This document shows, in pieces, positions 46,329 through 55,670 of a stretch of DNA of 64,000 nucleotides. The DNA is from Boswellia sacra (Eukaryota > Streptophyta > Magnoliopsida > Sapindales > Burseraceae): positions 1-64,000 of the forward strand of contig SNVD02012930.1 of assembly GCA_013180625.2 (NCBI GenBank), given 5' to 3'. The position numbers and the translations under genes are program-made. Position 1 is the first letter of the stretch, and every line of letters starts with the position of its first letter. Below the pieces are notes generated by a model. It ran no database searches and had not been told where the DNA came from. It saw only the letters and a program-made list of their open reading frames with translations.

Positions 46329-49300
46329 TGTAAACAATGGATTTTTTAGGCTCAATGATGAAATAAAAATGAATTTCAAGTGAAGGGAATGATCGAAATG
46401 CCTTTGGAAGCTGAAGAGGAAAGAGGTGAGAAGGAATTGCCAAAGGGCCTTGAAAGCCGACATGTGATTTCAAAAAAATCACAAAAATTAATCCAAAAAG
46501 AATCTACTGATGAATCATATACCGTTGTGAAGCTACAGATGTCTACTTTTCCTAAAAATTTATGGATTACGATGTTGAACTTTAAAAGTTTTGTGTGATC
46601 GAATAGACGAAGGTCAGAAAGGATTACACTGCAAAATGCCAAAATAGAAAGGATCGAAGGGAATAGTCACCTAGTTGTCAACAGCCACCTGGCTGTTGAT
46701 TGACAGCCACCTGACTGTCAGAAAGCCACCCGACGGCTTGCCACCAGCTGCCTGACTGTTGGTCATGTATTTTTGGAATTTTTTTTATTAAGATCTTCCT
46801 TTTCTGTTTCTTTACTTCCTTTTTCAGCTTCACCCTTTTCTATGTAAACAACCCTTTCTCACTTTACAAGACCCACCAATTATTAAGAATAATCGTCTCT
46901 TCTCCCTTTTAAAGAGACGCTCGAGAATTCGAGAAGTATTTTCCAATTTAAAGTTTCTTTTAGGCATTCTATTGCTCTAAACCTGGAAATGGTACATCTT
47001 GAGAGCAGTCCTCTCTTCTCCCTCCTATTTTCTTGTTTACTTTTCTTGCTTAGAATTAGGCATGATTAGGTTTTATTTTGCTTAGAATAAGCATGTTTGG
47101 GATTTAATTTGATGCTTAGAGGCATGCTAGGGTTATTATGAATTATTCTAACCCTTGTTTGTTTTACAAGATAGATAAACGTGTCAAGGTAACTCTGCTT
47201 TCCTTTCCTTATTAGAAATGTGTCTAGGAATTTATTTTCTTTATGAATACTTAGAATCATGCCTAGGACCACATGGTTGGAATCATGCCAAGAGAATGTA
47301 TGACTGCTTTTAAGTATACTAGGAAATAGCATAGCTGATAAGTGTCTATTTATATATCATTTTCATATCAATTCATCCATGTTTCTTTGCTATATTCCTT
47401 GGTATTTTTATGTTTTTGTGTGGTTTTGATGTTTGTAGGAGTTTTGGAGCAACTTGCACAAAAATGGAGTAAAACCCTTCATTTTCACCTCTGCTAGTCA
47501 ACCATCTTCTCGGATTTAATTGTATTGATATACAATGAACCCGATGACATATCATATACCGTTGAAAAGCTCTCGAAGTCTACTTTTTGGAGAAATTTAC
47601 GGTTTATGAATCCATTCAGTGTACCGAAAGTTGTAATCAAAACAGTGTGAGAAGTGTAGAAATGTAATTCCACACATCACTGTAGCATGTATAATACGGG
47701 ACACTGTAGCACGTTACTGTAGCAGAGTATTTAAACACATTTTAGGGTTTTATTTTCATAACTTGAAAGGGGAAAACGTGGGAGGAGGCTGCATTTCTGG
47801 ATTTCTCTCATCCCTTGGAGTTCTTGAAGGAGAAAGAAGATTTTGAAAGAGGAGGAACTACAATTCCAAGAAGATTCATCTACAAAGAAGATTTTCAAAG
47901 AATTTGCTAAGTTCTTTCTTTCCTTTTCAATTCTGGAATTTCTCTGTATTGTATTTGTTATTCTGATTGAATATGTGTAACTAAATCTGAATTGGTTGAG
48001 GGTGATTTCAAAGCCCTTGATACGGATTTTGTGAGTTGATTGTGTAAGAAATTGTTATCCAGTTCTCTAATTGAAGTTGCTTGTATTTTCCCATATCTAA
48101 TGCTTATGATTGCTTATTGATTGTATTTGGAATGGCCAACTGAATATAATCTATTGTTGTCTATTGCTAGATTAGAAATCTTGATCCGTAATTGTCATGA
48201 ATTTCCAATCATTAGTAGCAAAATTGTGATCAGAGATTGCAATTGGAAAATACAACCTAGGTTAAATAATCTGAACTTGTGTGATTATTGCTTAGATCAA
48301 CCTATCTTTCTCATCGTAATGCTTCTATTGAATTAAACTTAGAGAGCTTGTTCTAGGTTGTTTAATGGATAGAGATTAAATAAAGAGCTTGTTTTATTTA
48401 ACAACAAAGTAAGGAAAGATTGGGATAACAGAGCTTGTTGTTATCTACGGTTGATAACTTCAATGCTGTAATTGGATTACAATTCTATGTTAATTCACAA
48501 ATTCATATCTTGTGGCAGAGAATGAACTCTTAACCAAGTGTCTCTCATTGATTTTTCACTCCATTTAACTTTGCTTTGTGTTATTCTTCATTTGCTTTCG
48601 TATTAAGTTTAGTTAATCAATCAACAAAACCCCCCTTATTTAGTTTATTATTGCTGGAAAATAACAAATTCAATTAGAATCAATCCTCGTGGGAACGATA
48701 TCTACTTATCACTTTATTACTTGTGTGACTAGCATACTTGCTAGTTTCGAACGCATCAATAGCATAGGTAAGAATTACCATATTCCCTCTTGAATGCTTT
48801 GATTGCGCTAAAAGAGCATTGTTTGATTTCAATTGAAAGAATTAAGCTAGAGCTGTCATGTGTAGGCTAGAAATGCCATGATGTATTATAAATGAAAATG
48901 AATTATGCTAAAATAGCAATACGTAGAATTACCATGATAGAATTATCAAATCTAGGTCGAAGTGCCATGATCTTAGATTATGGCTTGTATTAAATTAATT
49001 GATTTATGAATATATGAATATGCTATGAATATACCATGTTTAGAAGTGCTATTGTATGATATGAAGTGATGATGGACTCATATTGTATGATATGAAGTGG
49101 TGATGGACTCATATTGATGGCGAGGGACCATCACTTATAATGAGATGAATGTATTCTTTATAGAATTTATTTTATTATTGAAGAACAAAGTAATATATTC
49201 CTCTTCCCCTTCCCCCATGTATGACAGAAATATAATTTTGTTATCCTCCCTCTTTTTATGCATGAATATACAACTTCTATGAGTGAATAATCACCTTACA

Positions 49301-49655
49301 TGTCTAAATGAAGATAAAAATGGAACATGTGCATAAAATCAATAACTTAAGTAGACTATATGTCAATATGAGATATTTTTATTTGATATATCCTAGTAGA
49401 GGTCGGATTTTGATCTGTACGAGTCCACTGACTCATACCTAACTTTCTGAACCCATCTCTGAAGGGATGAGTGTGGTTTAGGTCCTAAAACGAGGGATCG
49501 AATTACCCCCATTCATTCCCAATTGAATAATTGGGTGGCGACTCCATTTCTCCATACGAGCCCATGGCTGGGTTGTGTTCCCTTCAGTCTTAAAAGAGGC
49601 TTTGACATAGTATCGTGGACACAAACGCTTTGACGAGATGAAAGCCTTATTCACA
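46329..49655 (+). repeat. 3' LTR of T1, interrupted by an Athila solo LTR
   Basis: TGTAAACAATGG ... CTTATTCACA. After removing 47336-48763 it is about 1.9 kb, the same as the 5' LTR. Its first 120 bases match the LTR at 17986 and not the T2 LTRs. Confidence 0.85.
47336..48758 (+). mobile_element. Athila family A solo LTR, 1423 bp
   Basis: TGATAAGTGTC ... GAACGCATCA, flanked by perfect ATAGC duplications (47331-47335 and 48759-48763). It is a product of recombination between the two LTRs of a former full element. TATA-like AGTATTTAAACAC at ~47727. Confidence 0.92.
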
Positions 49656-50262
49656 CCATCGATCTACTTAGATACTTCTTCCTTGATCTTTTGAGCCCAT
49701 TCTAATCTCAACCTCCTCAACTTCTGCTCAACCCATTTCATTTGCATATACATTGGAATCGTGAGGTCGACGATGCTTCTATCAATTCCAGGCATGTCAT
49801 CATAGGGCCAGGCAAAGACTTTTTCATTTTTCTTTAGTAATTTTTCAAATCTATCTCTCTCCTCAAGTGTTGTGTCAAATGCAATGCATATATTCTTTGG
49901 TTTCTCAATTATACCAAGATTAAAGCCATGAGTTTGAATGGCATGGATGTCAAATATGGTAGTGAAATTGCAAATTATCATCCATAGTTTCATTAGGAAA
50001 AACATCACACAAGTAAGCAAAATTACTTTTCATTGCATTAAACTTGGAAACATATACAATGTCCTCTTCTTCAAAGATGTTAGGAACAAATACATCCTCA
50101 TAGCATATGTCATTGATTCCCTCTTCGATAAACATAGCAAGGTCAACGGACGTATCCATTAATCCCCTTGGAAGGTTCTCTTCCTTATTCTTCATCTTCT
50201 CAGCCTCTTCAGCCAAGTCATTGTGACCAGGGCAATCATACCAATGTTCACGACAACGACAC
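49656..50262 (-). pseudogene. Protease-RT junction of T0 (right-hand piece)
   Basis: From right to left: DLAEEAEKMKNKEEN, AMFIEEGINDICYEDVFVPNIFEEEDIVYVSKFNAMKSNFAYLCDVF, then a frame change to IHAIQTHGFNLGIIEKPKNICIAFDTTLEERDRFEKLLKKNEKVFAWPYDDMPGIDRSI and QKLRRLRLEWAQKIKEEVSK. It is homologous to T1 23.28-23.86 kb. It continues, across T1, at 17985. Confidence 0.8.
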
Positions 50263-50289
50263 TGCGTCAAAGCCTTTTTTAAGACTTAA

Positions 50290-51816
50290 TGACACATCCG
50301 AAAAAGGATTGTCTCCCAAGTATAGGAGTGTCGAAGTAATAAAACCCGGTGAGACCGGGGTCGATCCACGAGGAAGGGAATTTAAGCGTTACAAATTATA
50401 AGCTAAACAAATGTGATATGGATGATTCAAAGGTGACATGATAATATCAACAAGTATGTAAGATGGTAGGTGGTATTACCGACCATTCAAATATAAAACA
50501 AAAAGCAAGAGGAGGTAAAACCATCCATGGAAATAGGTGATATAACCAACCATAGTAAATTAAAGAACAATTTCATAAGGTGGTAGAACCTACCATAGTA
50601 AATAAAATAAAAAGTTCATAAACAATAGAATAATTAAAATACAAGAGTAATTAACACAATAACAATAAAGGCTAAGGTTAGGGGATCCGCCCTTGATATT
50701 TCAAATAAGGATAATTAACCCATTTTAGTTATATGAATTATATTTGTTTCATTACCAATATTTATACCACTTCTTGTAAATGGGTTCAAGCATCCAATGT
50801 GCCAATCACCATATGTCTACAACAAATCAAGGTTCCTAACTAGATTCGTGTCGGTAAGGAAGAACCATACATCATCTAGAAAGGATCCAAGCATTTGATG
50901 TGCCAAGGATTGTCGACAATGGATCAAGACCTCCACTTTACGAGTGGTGTCAAGATTGATTAAGAAATTAAATATAAATCATATTGAATAAACATTATAA
51001 GATTAATATTATTAAGCACATATTAAGGGTTAGAGAATCCTTATTCTCATATCAAGGGTTTCATCCTTTCACCTTAGCAAAAGAGAAATTAGAAAAACAT
51101 TATAATAGAAAGAAAATAAAATGCAAGAAAAAGGAAATTCATTAATAACATAAACACACAAAACACAATACAAGATCCTAGCCAAAGCCAAAAATGTTCC
51201 AGCCAAGGCCAAGATGCCCTAATGGGTCACAAGGCACCTCTATTTATAGATACATCCAGGGGCAAACTTGTCAAATTACAAGGGCATAATTGTCAAATAT
51301 TAGTTGTAAATATCTTTGACAATTGGGGATCATTAGGCACCGACTTTGACCATCACTTTTGACATTGAAATATTGAGAATTTTAATCACATGTCTTCATG
51401 AAAGTTGTATATATTTCTCTCAGCTTTCTAGAACATATTGATTTGCACAATTTGGATACGTATTGTGAGAGATACGGTCCAAATATGAGGCCTGGTCAGA
51501 CTGGGCTGAGACTGTGGATGGTTTCATTTCAAGCCCAATTTTGGTCCACTAAGAGCCCGAATTTGGTGATGCTTGTGAAATGCAATCTTGTAGAAAATTA
51601 AATCAGCTTTCAAAAACATTAAGAATTGCACCATTATGATCTATAAATAGAGAGTTATGCCTATTTTACCGAGCCTGTAACAAAACCAAAATTAAGAGAA
51701 ATTAATTCCAAAGATGCAAATGCTACAAATATGCTTAAGTTGAGGAATTTAATGACACTATTAATGAATATGATGAACTAAACTCTTATTAAACATGCAT
51801 ATTTAAGTGTTCATCA
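50290..51816 (-). repeat. 3' LTR of the Athila C element, 1527 bp
   Basis: On the minus strand TGATGAACACTTAAATATGC ... CCTTTTTCGGATGTGTCA. Near-identical partner at 60323-61851. TATA box TATAAATAG at 51240-51248 (minus). The sequence is unrelated to LTR family A. Confidence 0.93.
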
Positions 51817-51832
51817 CACCCCCCCACTAGCT
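51817..51832 (-). other. Polypurine tract of the Athila C element
   Basis: On the minus strand CTAGTGGGGGGGTG abuts the LTR start. Confidence 0.75.
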
Positions 51833-53177
51833 TATTGCTAGTCCCTAGCAATTAAAGCGTTATTATTTAGAAGTGATTTATAGAATTTTACATCCAAGGT
51901 GGTCATTATTGCACTCTCCTTGATTTTATCCAAATAAACAAACTCTCAAATGATTTTTTTTTTAAATGACTCATGTACCCTTCAGTCAAGATATCCACAA
52001 ACCTTCTTTTGTGCTCAGTTGACACATGACTATGGGGTTTATTAGAAATAAGCCATATCGGCTCTAGTATTTGTTAAGGCTAACAACCTTAGGTAGGGGG
52101 TATTCATTCATTTTATACATTTTTTTCTCTTTTTTTTTCTCTCTCTTTTTTTTTTTTTGAAGGAATGCATCTTTAACCCATGTAGCGAGCCTTAGGTTAA
52201 TGACTCCCAGACCAGTTGGCCTTAGGGCATTAGGTGTTAAGACACCCCTACGAGCTTAACGACTCGGGTTGCCAATGCTTTATTTTTGCTTAGAAACTGG
52301 TGGATAGTGCAATGTTCAATCCCATTAAGCTTTCTCCTTACTCCATGTAGCGAGCTTTGGGCCAATAGCTCCCAAACCAGTTGGTCTTAGGGTATTAGGT
52401 GTTGAGGCACCCCTCGGGCTTAATTGCTCGAATTAAGGAGGCTACAAGACCAAACTTATCCACCATTACTTTCTCTCTTTTTTCTTTTTCTTTTTTTTCT
52501 TTCATTTTTCATTTTTTTCATTTTTTTTTAAAACTTTCCCCTTCCTTTTGTTGTTATCCTAAACAAAACAAAAGAACTCAAATATTGCAATATTTCATTT
52601 CGCCACCCACAATCATACATCAAGGTATGTGTGTGTGTGAAGAAAGATTCATAGATACTCGCTTAATGAGCACATAAGCACACAATTTATTAAATGATAA
52701 AGTTGTGAGAGTTCATAGATTTGAATGATTCAAAGTGAAATGAATAAGACCTCCTTGTTATAAAATTCAAAAATCAAGACTAAATAATATCAAATAAGTC
52801 CTCAAAAATGCAAGAATAAAATGACAAATTGGTTAGATTGGGTTTCAAGAGTTCAAACTGGTCCTCCCTACTTTGCCATTCCTGACCCAGAATGCGTCTC
52901 AAGAGGATTTGAACTCCTTACACCGCACTCTGAATTTAATTACTAACTCGTTTTTTTTTTTTTTGCAAGAAAAAAATAAAATTTCAAGACACACTTATGT
53001 CTACTATCCTTCCCCCCCAACCAAATGAAACATTGTCCTCAATGTTTAAATGTAGAGAGATAAAGTATAGGAGACAGTACCTGAAGCTTCTGTTATTCAA
53101 GAGAGATGACCTGAAAGACTCATAAAATAACATGCTAAAAGTAAAATAAAATAAGATAAAGGACAAGAAGAAAAAAA
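51833..53177 (-). other. 3' noncoding region of the Athila C element
   Basis: No ORF of note. Two copies of a ~190-base block (around 52185-52270 and 52345-52430, with CCATGTAGCGAGC and CCAGTTGG(C/T)CTTAGGG(C/T)ATTAGGTGTT), each beside a poly-T tract, form an internal direct repeat. The blocks with GACGCATTCTGGGTC (minus, ~52895) and ACATTGAGGACAATGTTTC (~53035) match the region downstream of the other LOG copy. Confidence 0.6.
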
Positions 53178-53828
53178 TTACAAGCGGAGATTCAAATCCA
53201 ATTTGCACTTTTTGTTTTGCCCTCCTGCCCAATTAATTTGAGTACTAGCTGGGTCAGGTTCATACTCAACTTCTTGTAATTTGTCAAATAACTCACCAGC
53301 AGAAGTGGCAGAAACAAGGATCTTTCTCGCCCAATGTGGGATAAAATTTTGTTCTACAGCTGCATCAACATAACTTATTAAAGGATCAAAGAAATTGTTA
53401 ACATTCAACAAACCTATGGGTTTTTGAGGGAGATTCAGTTGGGCCCAAGAGGCAATTTGAAAAATTTCTTCAAGAGTGCCAAAGCCACCTGGTAAAGCAC
53501 TAAAGGCATCTGAATTGATGAGCATATGTGCCATGCGTTCATGCATAGAGGAGACCTGTAACTCCTTCCCAACCGTTTTTCCAACAATACTTTCTACAGC
53601 CAAAGCTTTAGTAATAACTCCTAAAACTTGAGTACCCCCTACATGTGCAGCTGTTGACACACAACCCATTAACCCGAGGCTACCTCCCCCATAAACCACA
53701 TGAATCTTTCTTTCAGCCAGTAGCCTACCAAGATAATTCGCTACTTCTACGAACTCTTCACTTTTACCTGGTCGAGATCCACAAAATACACATATCCTTT
53801 GGATTAGACGTTTTGAAGTTCCCTCCAT
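53178..53828 (-). CDS. LOG-type cytokinin riboside 5'-monophosphate phosphoribohydrolase, retrotransposon-borne
   Basis: Intact, intronless, 216 aa. Predicted to hydrolyse cytokinin riboside monophosphate to the active base and ribose 5-phosphate. Motifs: ICVFCGSRPGK at the N-terminus, VYGGGSLGLMGCVSTAA, SSMHERMAHM with the conserved Arg (Met follows, where Lys is usual), ALPGGFGTLEEIFQIASWAQLN holding the PGGxGTxxE signature, and the C-terminal tail LDLNLRL (LxLxL). It is about 60% identical by eye to the 1593-2243 protein, with matching start, length and tail. It lies about 300 bases after the CRP-like gene and is co-oriented with gag-pol. Host LOG genes normally have several introns, so an RNA-mediated capture is likely. 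Confidence 0.92.
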   Translation of the reverse strand: MEGTSKRLIQRICVFCGSRPGKSEEFVEVANYLGRLLAERKIHVVYGGGSLGLMGCVSTAAHVGGTQVLGVITKALAVESIVGKTVGKELQVSSMHERMAHMLINSDAFSALPGGFGTLEEIFQIASWAQLNLPQKPIGLLNVNNFFDPLISYVDAAVEQNFIPHWARKILVSATSAGELFDKLQEVEYEPDPASTQINWAGGQNKKCKLDLNLRL

Positions 53829-53871
53829 GTCTATGTAACTCTCTAACTATGTGTGAAGAAGAGAACAAGAC

Positions 53872-53886
53872 ATGTGGTATTTATGG
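53872..53886 (-). promoter_or_regulatory. Possible TATA element upstream of LOG
   Basis: CTCCATAAATACCAC on the minus strand, about 45-60 bases before the LOG ATG, followed by a pyrimidine-rich TTGTTCTCTTCTTCACAC leader. The spacing fits a core promoter with a short 5' UTR. If real, LOG has its own transcript independent of the LTR. Confidence 0.4.
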
Positions 53887-54142
53887 AGTGCAAAAATGTA
53901 TGCTAATGATGATATCTATCTAGGTAGCTCGATTGTTTGTTGAAAAAAGTGACAATAAGCACAAAATTCAAAAGATGATGAAATAAGACACCAAAGGCAA
54001 ACAAAAGATACAATTCAAAAAATGACAGCAATGCAGGTATAAAATTCAAAAATGATGGCACGCATGCATATGTACAGGTAGTTGTGACTGTGGGCTCCAC
54101 ATCTTCCTCTGGTTTTACGTCCAGAAACGGCTTAAACACTTT

Positions 54143-54691
54143 CTATGAGTTGGGGATATGCTTCCCATCCAGTTTTCTTATAAACTGGCAAACAGGGTCG
54201 TTTTGAGTCAGATTACCAAGACTATAGCGTTCCTGCTCATCTCGGAATTGTGTCCACAAATTAAAAATTTCACGCTGCACAAGTCCACAAGAATGCATCT
54301 CAAGAGTCGTTCGGATATCATCCAAAGACTCCTTACTCAGTCCATTCTTGATGAACTGTAGTTTATCCTCTCGATTGTTAGACAAATATCCCAAGGAGCG
54401 GCAACGCTGGTTACAAGTCCATCTTGCACATCTTGGACAAACTTGTAACCTTTTCGCTCTTCGCTTTTTAGCATAAGAGCTTTTTCCCAAACCTGGCATA
54501 TGGGAAACAAGATTATCTGAAAACTCATAAGAGAATCGAACCTTGGCTTCAATTAACCATCTTAAATCAGCAGGAATACCCTTACGCATCAACAACCTTA
54601 GTCTTTCTGCACGAGCTTTATAAAATTTAAGCAAATCATTTTGAGGAAGAGAGGGAAAATGTTTGTGCAATTTTGAGAGAATGGTATCCAT
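54143..54691 (-). CDS. Cysteine-rich, carlavirus CRP-like accessory protein
   Basis: Open frame of 182 codons from MDTILSK (the frame extends 13 codons upstream to 54730, but the decayed homologue at 359 starts at MDA, so this start is preferred). The N-terminal half is helical and basic (KFYKARAERLRLLMRKG). The centre has GLGKSSYAKKRRAKR directly before a knuckle C-x2-C-x4-C-x3-C (CPRCARWTCNQRC). The C-terminal half is helical, ending in DPVCQFIRKLDGK. The G-x-S-x-Y-A-x2-R-R-A segment followed by C-x2-C is what I know from cysteine-rich nucleic-acid-binding proteins of carlaviruses and relatives, although the downstream cysteine spacing differs. Probably nucleic-acid binding and possibly nuclear (basic cluster). 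No similarity to gag zinc knuckles (CCHC). Confidence 0.7.
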   Translation of the reverse strand: MDTILSKLHKHFPSLPQNDLLKFYKARAERLRLLMRKGIPADLRWLIEAKVRFSYEFSDNLVSHMPGLGKSSYAKKRRAKRLQVCPRCARWTCNQRCRSLGYLSNNREDKLQFIKNGLSKESLDDIRTTLEMHSCGLVQREIFNLWTQFRDEQERYSLGNLTQNDPVCQFIRKLDGKHIPNS

Positions 54692-54811
54692 GTGAAGAAA
54701 ATGAGAGTGAAGAAAAGAAAATGGATGCAAGGTGCAGCAACAGTTTTTAGGGAACTGAAAACCGACTTTTAATAGTCACGAGTACCGTATCCGCCACTTG
54801 ACCGGAAAAAA

Positions 54812-55670
54812 TCAATCCTTAAAAAGATCGACTAAAGCAATAGACTCTTCATTTTGGTCAAAATTTTCAAAGAATGGTTTTAACCGTTGTCCATTAACTT
54901 TAAACACATGACCATTCTTTAGGTTCTCAATTTCAACTGCTCCATGAGGGAAAACATTTTTAACAATGAAAGACCCAGTCCAACGTGACCGAAGTTTACC
55001 AGGAAATAAGTACAACCTTGAATCATACAAAAGAACTTTTTGTAAAGGTTCAAAAGATTTTCTCACAATAAATTTGTCATGAAAAACCTTCATTTTTTCT
55101 TTTTAGCTTTTAGAATTTTCATAAGCCTAATTCCTGATTTCTTCCAAGTTCACTAAGTTGAGTTTTCGTAAACTTGCAAGCATCATTCAAGTTTGTGTTA
55201 AATGTTTTAATGGCCCCAATAAAGCTTTATGTTCAATTTCCACTGGCAGCAGTGACAAGGTTTTCATAAACTAATCTATAAGGGACATTCCCAATGATGT
55301 TTTAAAAGCAGTTCGGTAAGCCCAAAGTGCATCATTAAGTCTTAAAGAACAATCTTTACGATTTGGGTTAACCGTTTTTTCTAAGATCTGTTTTATCTCC
55401 CTATTAGCTAATTCAACTTGTCCACTTGTTTGTGGGTGATAAGGTGTAGAAATTTATGGGTTATTCCATATTTCTTCATTAAAGTTTCAAATGGTTTGTT
55501 ACAAAAATGTGTATCCCCATCACTAATAATGGCTCGAGGAATTCCAAATCTACTTAAGATATTCTCCTTCAAGAATTTGACAACTGTTTTGTGATCATTG
55601 TTTCGACATGGAATTGCCTCGACCCATTTTGAAACATAGTCTACTGCAACAAGGATGTACACAAAACAAA
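54812..55670 (-). pseudogene. Integrase, core C-terminal and GPY/F-like domain (Athila C)
   Basis: 55408-55662 reads [45 protein letters not shown] of the DDE core. A frameshift follows, with a readable LIGR...CPL tail. 54812-55093 reads [53 protein letters not shown], the typical C-terminal domain. Broken by frameshifts at ~55.1-55.4 kb. Confidence 0.82.

Larger units (their letters stand above)
17986..49655 (+). mobile_element. Tat/Ogre-like retrotransposon T1, nearly complete, inserted in T0 RT
   Basis: LTR (17986-19883), primer site, gag, protease, RT, RNase H, integrase, two antisense genes, 3' LTR (46329-49655). The flanks GCATC (17981-17985) and CCATC (49656-49660) are a 5-bp target duplication with one mismatch, and T0's RT reads through once T1 is removed. 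Without the insertions inside it (T2, a copia LTR and an Athila LTR) the element is about 16.6 kb, fitting the unusually large Tat/Ogre group. Its outer LTRs resemble each other more than either resembles the T2 LTRs, which supports nesting. Confidence 0.8.

Noticed and set aside
17986..49655. A tandem array of Tat elements sharing LTRs (LTR-int-LTR-int-LTR-int-LTR)
   Set aside because: LTRs pair as outer (17986/46329) and inner (28261/38243), the inner pair is flanked by GTATG/ATATG, and antisense gene 1 rejoins when 28261-40089 is removed. Nesting explains it better.
54143..54691. Ordinary Athila env-like protein
   Set aside because: I see no signal peptide or C-terminal membrane segment; a cysteine knuckle and basic cluster dominate. 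A distant relation cannot be excluded without profile searches.
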